From Mesostigma viride (Eukaryota > Streptophyta > Mesostigmatophyceae > Mesostigmatales > Mesostigmataceae): a stretch of 64,000 bases of DNA. This document shows, in pieces, positions 1 to 10,295 of the stretch (position 1 is the first letter of the stretch; each line of letters starts with the position of its first letter). The stretch lies in NCBI GenBank assembly GCA_009746045.1, contig RPFO01000080.1, positions 8,102,207-8,166,206 on the forward strand. The letters run 5' to 3'. Both the position numbers and the translations under genes were made by a program. Below the pieces are notes generated by a model. It saw only the letters and a list, made by a program, of their open reading frames with translations. It was not told the origin of the DNA and ran no database searches.

Positions 1-146
1 TGGCGGACCCGCTTGGCGGCCCTCAGCAGTTGCTCGATTGCCTCTGCTGCCCGCGCCCGCTTGGTCGGGTTGGCCTCCGCTGCGTCCAGCTCCTGGTGGA
101 GTAGTGCAGCGATGCGGTCCAGCTCCAGGTCCGTGTCGGTCTGCAT
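1..146 (-). CDS. Partial ORF running off the left edge
   Basis: A methionine codon at 144-146 opens a frame of 48 codons that stays open to the left edge of the window. The peptide begins MQTDTDLELDRIAALLHQEL and is charged and helical in character (Leu, Ala, Glu, Arg). It follows directly after the frameshifted coiled-coil ORF on the same strand, separated by a C-rich stretch at 147-190, so it may be a second ORF of the same element or a further exon. No family is recognised, and the composition suggests a structural or gag-like segment rather than an enzyme. Confidence 0.3.
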   Translation of the reverse strand, partial: MQTDTDLELDRIAALLHQELDAAEANPTKRARAAEAIEQLLRAAKRVR

Positions 147-214
147 GGTGTGTTTGGGTGTGGGGGGTGGGGGGTGGGGTGTGTCTGCGCCAGCGCGAAC
201 ACGCTCACGCGCGT

Positions 215-1477
215 TTAACAAGGCCGTTCCTCGCTGGGCCCTTGCTGGCTGTGGGGTACGCATGAAGTCCAATACAGCGTCCTCGGCAGCGGCTCATGTG
301 GCGCCAGACCACGCTCAAACCGGATTGCGTCTCCGAATTCTCCCTGCAGAGCCCAGGTCCTGGCCGCCTCCTGATACCTGCGCAGAGCCCGCTCCTCCTT
401 GCGCATGCGCCTGTCTAGGGCACGTGCATTCGCCTGCTCTTCCTCGCCAGCCGGCCTCCTGCTCACGCCTCGCCGGGCCCACCATCGTTGCCAGTGTCGC
501 CTCTGACCTCTTCATCGCTGCGTCCAGCCGCGCCTGGTGACGCCGGGTCTTCTCCGCTGCGTCGTGCGCCTTCGCACGGAGTCGCTTCATCTCCCGATGC
601 TGCGCCTCCCTGGCTGCGCGCTCCCTAGCCAAACTGTTCTCCGCCATGGACCGCACCATTGCCCTCTTGGCCTTCCGCTGGCAATGCCTGGCGTACTCTA
701 TCTTGGCCAGACGCTCTGCCTCCACCATGGCCGGGTCCATCAAAACCAGCTCCTCTCCCCGCGCTCCTGGCTGCATCTCCACCGACGAGTCGGTCTCCTG
801 CAGCACATCTCCAGCCATGCGCCTAAAGGAGCGCGCTGTGCGCCTGTGCGCAAAGGTGTAAAGCTCGTTCTTCTTGCGGAGAACGTATGGGGGCGCCTCT
901 CGCGCGCCTGTCGGCCCCGCGCGCAGACCCGCCCTCGCCACTCGATCCCGCTCCAGCTGCCGCTCCGCGAGCTCCCGGGCTATTCTGTCAATCTCAGTCT
1001 CCGCCCGCAGCTGAGCCTCGCGCTGAGCCTCCAGCTCGCGCTGCTGCTCCAGCTCCTTGCGGAGCTGGGCCTCCTGCCGAATGCGCTCTGCCTCTCGGCG
1101 GAGCAGCTCCTCGCGTTTCTCCCTGTCCTCCGGCAACTCGAGATCCACGAGGTCCTCGTCCTCGTCGTAGCCATCTGACGGGATGTCCCCCAATACCGGC
1201 ACCACCCTCCCCGGCCCCGTAACCAGCTCGGGGCCGTGGGCTGCCCTTCCGCCGGTGGTGCGTTGGGACGCCATACATTGTATAGCGGCGGCCTTGCCGC
1301 CAACTGATCCAGGAACCGCGGGTCCTCGTCCGAAGACGAGCGACCACTGCCGGCATCGCTGCCAGCGTGATCATCCCTCCCCTGCCGGCCCCGCACTGCC
1401 GCCCGGTAGTCCAAATCTTCGGACGATGGGGACAGGCTTGACTCCGAAGAGCCCTCACGATCAGAAACGTTCGACAT
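215..1477 (-). pseudogene. Frameshifted coiled-coil protein, possibly a retroelement ORF1/gag
   Basis: Three minus-strand frames join into one plausible protein. An acidic, Ser-rich N-terminus (starts MSNVSDREGS at 1477) reads to about 1260. A second frame from about 1230 to 475 holds a long Glu/Arg/Gln-rich coiled coil (for example EREKREELLRREAERIRQ-like heptads). A third frame from about 470 to a TAA at 215 continues with charged helices. The two frame changes near 1230-1260 and 470-480 have no credible GT-AG intron, so a degraded copy is the simplest reading. No nuclease, RT or zinc knuckle is visible. It lies next to LINE debris, which suggests but does not prove a retroelement origin. 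Confidence 0.4.
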
Positions 1478-1840
1478 TTTGGAATGATAGAGATGAAAAC
1501 TGTGAGAGTTTTATAAATGCAAGTTAATGCACTCGTGCAAATGGATGCGAACGTGTGTTGGATTATGCAATGGCTGGCATAATATCAACCCATGCAAGCT
1601 TGCCAAGCTGGATTGCATGGGCACGTAGGTTAGGGTAACCTAGCTATCCTGCACTAGTGCTAACCAATGAGGTGCTGGCTCCGTCCAGCTAGATCTACTC
1701 CAGCTAGGACTAATACGAGGCCCGCAGGCAACGACTGCCTAACAGCACTACGTGGACGATCCTGGACCTCCCCTAGGACCTCCGTACAGGACTAGCACTG
1801 CAACCACCTTGTGGTCTGCATCACAGCTCATAAACCCTAC
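1478..1840. other. Intergenic stretch, nothing recognised
   Basis: No long ORF, RNA gene or tandem repeat is seen here. The stretch separates the minus-strand coiled-coil pseudogene from the plus-strand LINE ORF1 and may contain 5' sequence of either. Confidence 0.4.
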
Positions 1841-1960
1841 CACGTGAATACCCACGTGCGTGTGCACTACATATCTCAGTGCTAATATCTAGCACCCACG
1901 TGCCCATCATGGCACGTGCGGATCTAAATCCTAGTGGGAGACGGGGACAACGCCACGTGT
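1841..1960 (+). promoter_or_regulatory. Cluster of five CACGTG (G-box) motifs
   Basis: The palindrome CACGTG occurs at about 1841, 1855, 1894, 1913 and 1953, five times in about 120 bases, just upstream of the LINE ORF1 reading frame at 2005. G-box cores bind bHLH/bZIP factors in plants and algae, so this could be the internal promoter of the LINE. The role is inferred from spacing and position only. Confidence 0.35.
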
Positions 1961-2004
1961 ACTGATAGTCTAGGCCTGAAGCCCTAGAATAACTCCGCTG
2001 GCCC

Positions 2005-2963
2005 TTGAACATCAGCACGCTGTTCGGGTGCCCCCGCCCCCAACTCCAGCACGCCATCCTCAACTCCCTTCTCCAGCGCTCTGACGCAGCGAGATCTGGG
2101 CTCCATCCATTTCCGCCCCCACCCTCCGCTCCATCCTCACGGAAGCCTTCCAGCAGCATGCACATGACCCCCCTTGCTGCCGACGTAGCAGCAATCGGTG
2201 GCACGCTGACTGCTGAACTTCCTCACCTTTCCACTGCCGCCGCCTCCACCTCCACTGCCATTTCCGCCTCCACTGCCGACATCCAAGCCCAGCTCCTCGA
2301 CCTCGATCAACGCCTTCAATTAAGCCACCGCCACCGCCCTTGAGAGCTTGCATGACACCGCCGGCCTCACCGCCCAGGCGGTGAAGGACATCGCCGCCCA
2401 GCCGGCGCCTGCTGGCCCGGCCGGCGATGCTCCCTCCACCTGGGCGGACTTGCTTAAGCAGCACACCACCTCCACCACCTCCACCATCACGGCACAACTC
2501 AAGCAACAAGCCCTCGACCTTTGCGAGGAAGCCGACATCGCCAGGCGCAGCCACGATGTCATCGTCAAGCACTTCGACCAGCCGGCAGGTGCATATGAGA
2601 CCTCCACGAGCCTTCTTGAGGCATTTAAGCGCGACATTTTTGCCCCCATGCTACTCACTGGTGAGCTGGACATGTCGGCTGTCCGCCTCCCCCGCGCGCG
2701 GGGGAAGGCTGGCCCGGCACCCGTGCTCCTCACCTTTAAGTACATGGCGGACAAGCTGGAGTTAGTGCCGCAAGAAGCTCTCGGAGACTCGCTTCACGCT
2801 GGACGACGACTTGACCCTGGCCCAGCAACAGCGGCGACGCGAGCTATGGTCGACCTACCTTCAGCTCCGGCAGAGCGCACGGGGGAAGCCGGTATACTGG
2901 AGGGGGGCGGTCATCCACGTTGACCACAAGCCCTGGCAGCCCCCTCCTGCCACCTCAGACTAG
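2005..2963 (+). pseudogene. LINE ORF1 (L1-type RNA-binding ORF1p-like), frameshifted
   Basis: The frame from 2005 has a Pro/Ser-rich then Ala/Gln/Asp coiled-coil-like N-terminus. A frame change near 2320 leads into a segment with QLKQQALDLCEEADIARRS and an RRM-like core ending VLLTFKYMADKLE. A second frame change near 2765 leads to the diagnostic tail FTLDDDLTLAQQQRRRELW, then GKPVYWRG and a TAG at 2961-2963. This order (core, basic 'LDDDLT...RRRELW', 'GKPVYWRG') matches the C-terminal domain of L1-type ORF1 proteins, which coat the element RNA and act as nucleic-acid chaperones. A second copy of the tail lies at 34,644-34,866. The two frameshifts make this copy inactive. Confidence 0.65.
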
Positions 2964-3420
2964 GAATATATACCAGTAGTGTAGATTAGTCAGGCTTAGC
3001 CTAGCATGTGGCCCACGCGCATGTGCGCCCATAATGGCCCTCATATGGATGATGCCTTCAGAATTTAGCCACGCCATGCCTATAATGGGACCCCCATGGT
3101 CCATGGATGTTGCATTAAGAATTTAGCCATGCTATCTATGCCATGCAGAGAGATGCTCTCTGTCGAGAAGCCATGCCCTAGCTCTTGTATATAGCCATAA
3201 TGATCTTCCCCACCTATGACGGCTCCCCTTAGCTGGGAGTTGCCCGAGACTCTGGGTGGTGCAGGTGCCCTATAGTGCACCTAAAGCAAGTGTTGTTTAC
3301 ATTCCCACCCTTGCAGGAAGTAGCCTAGAATGTATTATAGGCCATATGCCCCTTTCTCAGGGATATGTGCTACAGATACTCCCAACGGAGTTATGTTTCT
3401 AATTAATTAATTAATTAATT
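2964..3420 (+). repeat. LINE untranslated region ending in a hairpin and (AATT)n tail
   Basis: This non-coding block follows the ORF1 stop. It ends with a short hairpin (ACTCC-CAAC-GGAGT at about 3379-3392) and a (TTAA)n/(AATT)n tract at 3402-3420. Related sequence follows the other ORF1 copy at 34,867-35,275. An inverted copy lies at 63,238-63,680 and a fragment at about 10,574-10,690. A terminal hairpin plus simple-repeat tail is typical of 3' ends of non-LTR elements, so this ORF1-plus-UTR unit may be a non-autonomous, 'half-LINE' type element. Confidence 0.55.
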
Positions 3421-4040
3421 CAGGCCGCCTTGCAGGTGCTCCTCCCCGCGGCCCTAGCCTGCCAGCTCAATCCATGCGCTTGGCCACCCTCCCCTGCCGC
3501 ATGGGCGGGTGTGGGCTCACCCGCGCCGCCCGCCTCGCCCCCACCCCCTTCCTTGGCTCAGACTGTTGCACTCAGGCCTGGGCGGAGATCTGCCGGTTGG
3601 TCCCCAGCGCCGTCAGCGCCATTCCCGACTTGGTCACCCCATACCCCGGCCTTCCCCTTTGTGCAGGCTGTGCAGGATTCTTACCTCGGGATACAGCAGG
3701 CTTGCCGGACCTCGTCCGCCCCGCTCAGGCCGGCTGTCCACCGTCGCCTGCCCCGGGGCACGCCCGGCGTGTCCACTGTCGTCAGTCCTAGTGTCTTCCC
3801 TGCCTGCGTTCATGAAACACAACAAAAGACCTACGCGGGTATACTACACTGTGCCGACTAGCTGGATGGGTCTGCATGCGAGCTTGAACGATCAGGGGAA
3901 GGCTTGGCTTCACTCCGTTTCCCTTGAGGGGAGCATGGGGTCCGCATTCCTGCGTGCCCTCCCCATGAGCCCTTTGTTCACGCTGGTTCCAGCCCTTTAC
4001 GCCATCGGAGCTCTCCGCCACCAGCTCTTTGCCCCGCAAC

Positions 4041-4403
4041 AGTTATATACATCGATTCCTGCGGAATCGATACTAAGCGCTTAGTGTCGATTCCGTAAGG
4101 AATCGATGTATATAACTAAAACTTTTGCTTGCGCCGGCAAGGCTAAGGCCGATACTAGTCGGGTCATCGAATTGGCTATTCGATTATCGAAGTTGCCTAT
4201 TCGACCATCGAACTTTCCTATTCGATTATCGAATTTTCCTTATTCGATTGTCGAAATTTCCTAGTCGACGGGGGGTCAGAGGCCAGCGGCCTATCATACT
4301 CGGTGCCCAGCGAGCCACCGAACTAGGCCTAGTCGATTATAGCGAGACATCGCGTGGAAATTAGCCGATTTTGGGGACTTAGCCGATTCGAAATTTCCTA
4401 GAT
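4041..4403 (+). mobile_element. Truncated palindrome-ended MITE
   Basis: It begins with an imperfect 77-base palindrome (4041-4117, centre AAGCGCTT) and continues with TCGA-rich sequence (repeated ATTCGATTATCGAA-like units). It matches the reverse complement of about 5115-5461 in the neighbouring full copy. The right-hand palindrome is missing. Flanking LINE sequence joins exactly (CCGCAAC then CTCTCATC) as in the uninterrupted copy, with no target duplication visible, so one end was probably lost by deletion. Confidence 0.65.
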
Positions 4404-4626
4404 CTCTCATCACGGTGGGTGCGTCCTGCATGCGGCAGCTGCGGGCTTGCTCTGGATACTACTGGGACGCACTACATCGCGTGCATGGGTGGCCAGCAGA
4501 ACAGAACTGGTTCCTCTATCTCCATCCCGCTCTCCTCCGGGTGGTGTGTGCCATGGTTCGGTCGGTCTTTCCCCATGCACTCCACCATCAACTAGTGCGA
4601 GGACGCGGATGGGCCCGCCCTCTACT

Positions 4627-5461
4627 AGTTATAAACATCGATTCCTTGCGGAATCGACACTAAGCGCTTAGTGTCGATTCCGCAAGGAATCGATGTTTAT
4701 AACTAAAACTTTTGCTTGCGCCGGCAAGGCTAAGGCCGATACTAGTCGGGTCATCGAATTGGCTATTCGATTATCGAAGTTGCCTATTCGACCATCGAAC
4801 TTTCCTATTCGATTATCCTAATCGATAAGCGCTTAGTGTCGATTCCGCAAGGAATCGATGTTTATAACTAAGACTGTTGCGACACGCCGGCATCCCGAGT
4901 TCGAATCCCGCTAGGATCGTTCCGGGGGTGGATTTTTCGCCTAGTAATGCGAATAACGTTGCGGACGCTAATCGTTCGGCCTAATGTGCTATGTTAATCG
5001 AAAAAGGCAAGTGCTCTCCGCTGAATAGGCGGAGTACTAGCGCTAGCTATTCGACTGATATGATGTGCTCAACCGGCTAATCATCTGTGTAACTTGTTCG
5101 ACGTCGCTCCGAAAATCGGCTAAGTCCCCGAAATCGGCTAATTTCCACGCGATGTCTCGCTATAATCGACTAGGCCTAGTTCGGTGGCTCGCTGGGCACC
5201 GAGTATGATAGGCCGCTGGCCTCTAACCCCCGTCGAATAGGAAATTTTGACAATCGAATAAGGAAAATTCGATAATCGAATAGGAAAGTTCGATGGTCGA
5301 ATAGGCAACTTCGATAATCGAAGAGCCAATTCGATGACCCGACTAGTATCGGCCTTAGCCTTGCCGGCGCAAGCAAAAGTTTTAGTTATAAACATCGATT
5401 CCTTGCGGAATCGACACTAAGCGCTTAGTGTCGATTCCGCAAGGAATCGATGTTTATAACT
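4627..5461. mobile_element. 835-bp MITE with about 190-bp inverted repeats, each ending in a 78-bp perfect palindrome
   Basis: Positions 4627-4704 and 5384-5461 are the same perfect 78-base palindrome (AGTTATAAACATCGATTCC at each outer end, centre AAGCGCTT). The inverted homology continues inward for about another 110 bases. The element interrupts the LINE at CTACT, which is repeated on both sides (4622-4626 and 5462-5466), a 5-bp target duplication. A half palindrome at about 4829-4868 marks an internal rearrangement. There is no transposase frame, so it is non-autonomous. The superfamily cannot be assigned, although palindromic termini and a 5-bp duplication are unusual together. Confidence 0.75.
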
Positions 5462-6148
5462 CTACTCACCCAACCACCGCCCCGGCCGACATTACCGTGC
5501 TTGACTATGACGGGCAGGCCGGTTGCCACCTGCTCATGACGATGTCTCCGTGGCTCGGCCGCTCTCCGGTCGCCACATCCTCCGGGCAGCGCTAGCTGTG
5601 GATGCCGGCGCTGCTGCCGCTATGGCTGAGCACGACAAGTTTGCCTCCTACGGCAATGTGGGGCCCCACCGGGTCATCCCCTTTGTCCTTGAGGAGTTCG
5701 GGGCCATGGGCCCCAAGACTGTCAGCGGAGTTTTTCCACGAGACTGTGCTGCCAGCGCCGTGAAGACCGCCTCGACCTCGAGGGTCAGACCGCCCCGTGG
5801 TCTGCCTGCCCGTGGTCCTCGTATTGGCGGCAGCACCTGTCACTCGCCCTCATGCACTCGCACCGTGGCTGATGTGTTGTTCCGCCGCTCCCGGGCCGAC
5901 TTTGTCGCGACCCATGCGGTCTAGATCCCTCCCAGGCCTGCATGGTGCATGGGCCGGCAGCGCTGTTGCTGCGTGTAGTTTTGTGATGTATATAGTTAGT
6001 AGTACCTTGTGCAGCTGGCGTGATCCTTGGATGTCCGTGTCAGATTACTATTAATTTCTTCAGGGTTATATTATTCTCCCCGGCAGTTATCGGGTTTTTC
6101 CTTGTGTTGCATGCCCATCTCACCTTCGTAATAATAACATCATTCTAA

Positions 6149-7985
6149 ATGTGGGCTCACCCGCGCCGCCCGCCTTGCCCCCGCCGCCTTCCTTGGCTCT
6201 GTTGCTCAGGCCTGGGCGGAGATCTGCCGGTTGGTCCCCAGCGCCGTCAGCGCCATTCCCGACTTGGTCACCCCATACCCCGGCCTTCCCCTTTGTGCAG
6301 GCTGTGCAGGATTCTTACCTCGGGATACAGCAGGCTTGCGACCTCGTCCGCCCCGCTCAGGCCGGCTGTCCACCGTCGCCTGCCCCGGGGCACGCCCGGC
6401 GTGTCCACTGTCGTCAGTCCTAGTGTCTTCCCTGCCTGCGTTCATGAAACACAACAAAAGACCTACGCGGGCATACTACACTGTGCCGACTGGCTGGATG
6501 GGTCTGCATGCGAGCTTGAACGATCAGGGGAAGGCTTGGCTTCACTCCGTTTCCCTTGAGGGGAGCGTGGGGTCCGCATTCCTGCGCGCCCTCCCCATGA
6601 GCCCTTTGTTCACGCTGGTTCCAGCCCTTTACGCCATCGGAGCTCTCCGCCACCAGCTCTTTGCCCCGCAAACTCTCATCATGGCGGGTGCGTCCTGCGG
6701 CAGCTGCGGGCTTGCTCTGCATTAACTAATTAATTAATTAAACTCGTGCTCCCGTTGGGGAGTCACGGAGCACCGCAGTGCTTTTAATCCCTGTGTGTGC
6801 ACAACAGGAGAAAGGGCAGAGACCCCCATGCAGTCTCCTTCATGCCTAAGGCATGCCACAGCTGCATTCGGGCACGCTATGTAGCTAAACGGACACGCTA
6901 ACGATCCGGCAATCTGTGGGTGCAATAAGACCCATGTGAGCATGGCATAACAAGGGAGCGTGGGCAAGGAATCTGGTCATAGCCAGGACGTAGCATGGCT
7001 GTACAAGGACTAAGCGAAGTCTATGGCTGGTTGTATACCGTGCATGAGCGATGCACGTGACTAGGTATGTTGGCATGCACAGCTAGGCAAACATTCTATG
7101 GCTGCCATGGCGGCAGACTGTGCTCTGGATACTACTGGGACGCACTACATCGCGTGCATGGGTGGCCAGCAGAACCAGAACTGGTTCCTCTATCTCCATC
7201 CCGCTCTCCTCCGGGTGGTGTGTGCCATGGTTCGGTCGGTCTTTCCCCACTCCACCATCAAGTGCGAGGACGCGGAATCATGGGGCCGCCCTCTACTCAC
7301 CCAACCACCGCCCCGACATTACCGTGCTTGACTACGACGGGCAGGCCGGTTGCCACCTGCTCATGACGATGTCTCCGTGGCTCGGCCGCTCTCTGGTCGC
7401 CACATCCTCCGGGCAGCGCTAGCTGTGGATGCCGGCGCTGCTGCCGCTGTGGCTGAGCGCGACAAGTTTGCCTCCTACGGCAATGTGGGGCCCCACCGGG
7501 TCATCCCCTTTGTCCTTGAGGAGTTCGGGGCCATGCATGGGCCCCAAGACAGCGGAGTTTTTCCACGAGTGCTGCCAGCGCCGTGAAGACCGCCTCGACC
7601 TCGAGGGTCAGGCCGCCCCGTGGTCTGCCCGCCCGTGGTCCTCGCATTGGGCGGCAGCACCTGTCACTCGCCCTCGATCACTCGCAATGTGGCTGATGTG
7701 TTATTCCGCCGCACCCTGCATGCGGTCTAGGGCTGCTTTGTCGCGACCCATGCGGTCTAGATCCCTTCCATGCAGGCCTGCATGGTGGGCCGGCAGCGCT
7801 GTTGCTGCGTGTAGTTTTGTGATGTATAGTTAGCTGTACCTTGTGCAGCTGGCGTGATCCTTGGATGTCCGTGTCATCTGGATTACTATTAATTTCTTCA
7901 GGGTTAGTCTCCCCGGCAGTTATCGGGTTTTTCACCTTGTGTTGCATGCCCATCTCACCTCCGTAATATATCATTCTCAATGAAT
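6149..7985 (+). mobile_element. LINE ORF2 C-terminal copy 2
   Basis: This is a 5'-truncated copy starting at the position equivalent to 12,112 of copy 3 and ending with the same 3'UTR (…CATTCTCAATGAATA). It carries many short insertions, among them TGCA at about 7531 and 7769, and is frame-broken. A 401-base non-coding element at 6720-7120 interrupts it. It sits immediately downstream of copy 1. Confidence 0.8.
6720..7120 (-). mobile_element. 401-bp SINE-like insertion with TSD TGCTCTG
   Basis: It interrupts LINE copy 2 between two copies of TGCTCTG (6713-6719 and 7121-7127). At its plus-strand left end it has a (TTAA)n tract and then the hairpin GCTCC-CGTTG-GGGAG. Read on the minus strand this is a 3' hairpin plus tail, the same arrangement as at 3379-3420 and 63,238-63,275. 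There is no coding potential. The body is not similar to those copies by eye, so only the 3' end appears shared. Confidence 0.6.
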
Positions 7986-8331
7986 AGATATTGGCGAAAA
8001 GGAAATTCTATCTACGTGAGGATTTCCGCTTATACGAGCAGGTTAAGTAATGCGATACGCATTACTTTTGCATACTTGTGTGTTTTGCATTACTTTTGTA
8101 TACGCATTACTTTACTAAAATTGGGCCGCGTGGGGAAATCCGGCGTTCCGCACACACCGCTCGTTCGAACCCGGTACCCCAGGAGCGAACGCCAATAGGC
8201 CTAACATCTAATAAGCTAGAGCGTGTCCCGAATCGGGCAGCACTACTTTATTAGCTTGCGGGCGACCCGCCCATTACCTGGCAAATTTATATATCTCCTT
8301 TGGGATCCTGACAGTGGAAGGTTAATGGCAA
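7986..8331. other. Spacer before the DIRS-like element, nothing assigned
   Basis: This AT-richer stretch has repeated GCATTACTTTTG/GCATTACTTT words at 8060-8115 and a GTTCGAACCC box-B-like word at about 8162. No gene or clear element boundary is recognised. Confidence 0.4.
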
Positions 8332-10295
8332 GAATCGGGGTTCTTTGAACGGAGTTTCTTCTATACGTGAATGCGGGAACAAGAGGCCGCTGGATGAGCG
8401 GCTTATAGGTCGTAGTGTTTTCTCGTAGCTGTTTGGCTAGAGCTTTTGTGATTAGTAGATGCAATATAGTGCATGGTTGAAAAATGAATTAAATAAAATG
8501 TGCGTTCCGCGCTTGGGTTGATTATACCCGGGCGGAACGGGGCGTGAGGTGCAGTGCCCCTGAAAAGAACAACCTACGCATTATTTAATACTAGCCGTGC
8601 AGATTCGGGATATTCTACCCCCGGTCTGTACGGTTAGCGTCTTACTAGCATCACTGAACATAAGGGTTTAATGACGTCAGTTAGCTAGGGATAAGGGAGG
8701 TTTTGCGACTAAAAGCCGCTCTGGCTGGTTTTGTCGGCCTCTTTCTTTGCTCGTTGTCGTCGCGGCGGCAGCCGCAGCTATGGGTGCTGTGGAGCAAAAT
8801 CCCAAAAGCACTGGTTGCACCGGCCACTTGGCCAGTGGTGAGACTTCCAGTTGTTAACCGGCCAGGCGTAGTTCCTCGCCCGGTTAACTAAAAGAAAAGA
8901 AAATGATTACCTCCGGTCCGCACCTTTTCCCCAGCTTGGGGTCTTTGGTGGGCCGGATGCCGTGACAGGTGCTCAACTGTCGCTTGGTCGGCCCAGTGCG
9001 CGAGCTGGTGCTCCGTACCTGGGGATGCTTGCACCCCGGGTTGGAGCCGGATGGCTGGCACTGGCGACCCGTGTCTCGGTCCGCGGCCTGCGGCTTTTTC
9101 TTCGGAAATTGCTGCTGGCCAGCAAACTTTGCAATTGCCTTCCGCCGAGGGGGGGGTGGTTGGGGCTGGGGACGGCGATGGGAAAAGCGCCTAAGCTAGA
9201 AATTTTTTCCCCACGCATAGAAACCTCGGGGGGAATGCGGTCTTGGCTGAACGGACTCTCGTTCAGCCAGGTGCCTGGGGCTGTGGCCTCGGGCATCCGG
9301 GCTGGCGGGGCCTGGGCTAGGTCCACGTTTTTTCTCGAAGCACCCCGGGTCTATGGGGAGACGGCCATAGCGGTACCGACTCGGGGCCCCGAGAGGGGTC
9401 ATGATAGGCTGGCCGTGCGCAATCGCAGTGCAAATGCGCTGGGCCTTTTTGGGCCTGGCCATGCATCCACAGCCGCCGGGCACACGCCTCCCGATGTGGG
9501 GGGGCTCCCGTTTTGCGGCAGGGCGGTCACTTGTGACAACGAGCAAGGTGGAGTGCGGCTTCAAGGGAAAGCCAGGGCGGGGGTGATTGGGCAACGTACT
9601 TCATGAAGGGCCTTGAACGGCGTGCCTCCGGGCATGTCAATTAGTGTCACATGTATGCTTCCACTTATTGTTTTAATGAAGATGCTGGTTTTTGTGGGAG
9701 CTACGTGGGACATGAATCGGGGTTCTTTGAACGGAGTTTTTTCTATACGTGAATGCGGGAACAAGAGGCCGCTGGATGAGCGGCTTATAGGTCGTAGTGT
9801 TTTCTCGTAGCTGTTTGGCTAGAGCTTTTGTGATTAGTAGATGCAATATAGTGCATGGTTGAAAAATGAATTAAATAAAATGCGCGTTCCGCGCTTGGGT
9901 TGATTATACCCGGGCGGAACGGGGCGTGAGGTGCAGTGCCCCTGAAAAGAACAACCTACGCATTATTTAATACTAGCCGTGCAGATTCGGGATATTCTAC
10001 CCCCGGTCTGTACGGTTAGCGTCTTACTAGCATCACTGAACATAAGGGTTTAATGACGTCAGTTAGCTAGGGATAAGGGAGGTTTTGCGACTAAAAGCCG
10101 CTCTGGCTGGTTTTGTCGGCCTCTTTCTTTGCTCCCCACCCACCCACCCTTGTCTTGGTTGCTTCTAGGGCAACGTACTTCATGAAGGGCCTTGAACGGC
10201 GTGCCTCCGGGCATGTCAATTAGTGTCACATGTATGCTTCCACTTATTGTTTTAATGAAGATGCTGGTTTTTGTGGGAGCTACGTGGGACATGAA
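8332..10295 (+). mobile_element. DIRS/PAT-like retroelement derivative with split direct repeats
   Basis: The architecture is A1 (8332-8752) - body (8753-9588) - B1 (9589-9716) - A2 (9714-10134) - 33-base linker - B2 (10,168-10,295). The A copies are 421 bases each with about two differences; the B copies are 128 bases and near identical. B1 and A2 overlap by three bases (GAA). Split direct repeats in this order are the hallmark of PAT/Kangaroo-type DIRS retrotransposons, which integrate with a tyrosine recombinase; Kangaroo is from Volvox. The 0.84-kb body has a GC-rich frame (8962-9606) but no RT, RNase H or recombinase motif, so this is a deleted or non-autonomous member. A related element lies at 39,314-41,457. 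Confidence 0.7.

Larger units (their letters stand above)
3421..6148 (+). mobile_element. LINE ORF2 C-terminal copy 1, interrupted by two MITE copies
   Basis: The sequence is nearly identical to the intact-frame copy at 12,027-13,475, from the region after the RT core through the stop and 3'UTR. It carries numerous 2-6-base insertions that break the frame. It is split twice, at 4041-4403 and 4627-5461, by palindrome-ended elements. Removing these restores exact colinearity with copy 3. The 3' end at 6148 abuts copy 2 directly, so the copies are head to tail. It is not functional. Confidence 0.8.

Noticed and set aside
4885-4912. tRNA gene suggested by GAGTTCGAATCCC
   Set aside because: It has a box-B word only. 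No acceptor stem, D arm or anticodon arm can be folded around it.
8332-10134. LTR retrotransposon with 421-base LTRs
   Set aside because: The A repeats alone could suggest LTRs, but the second, interleaved B repeat pair fits split direct repeats and no TG…CA ends or 4-6-bp duplications were seen.
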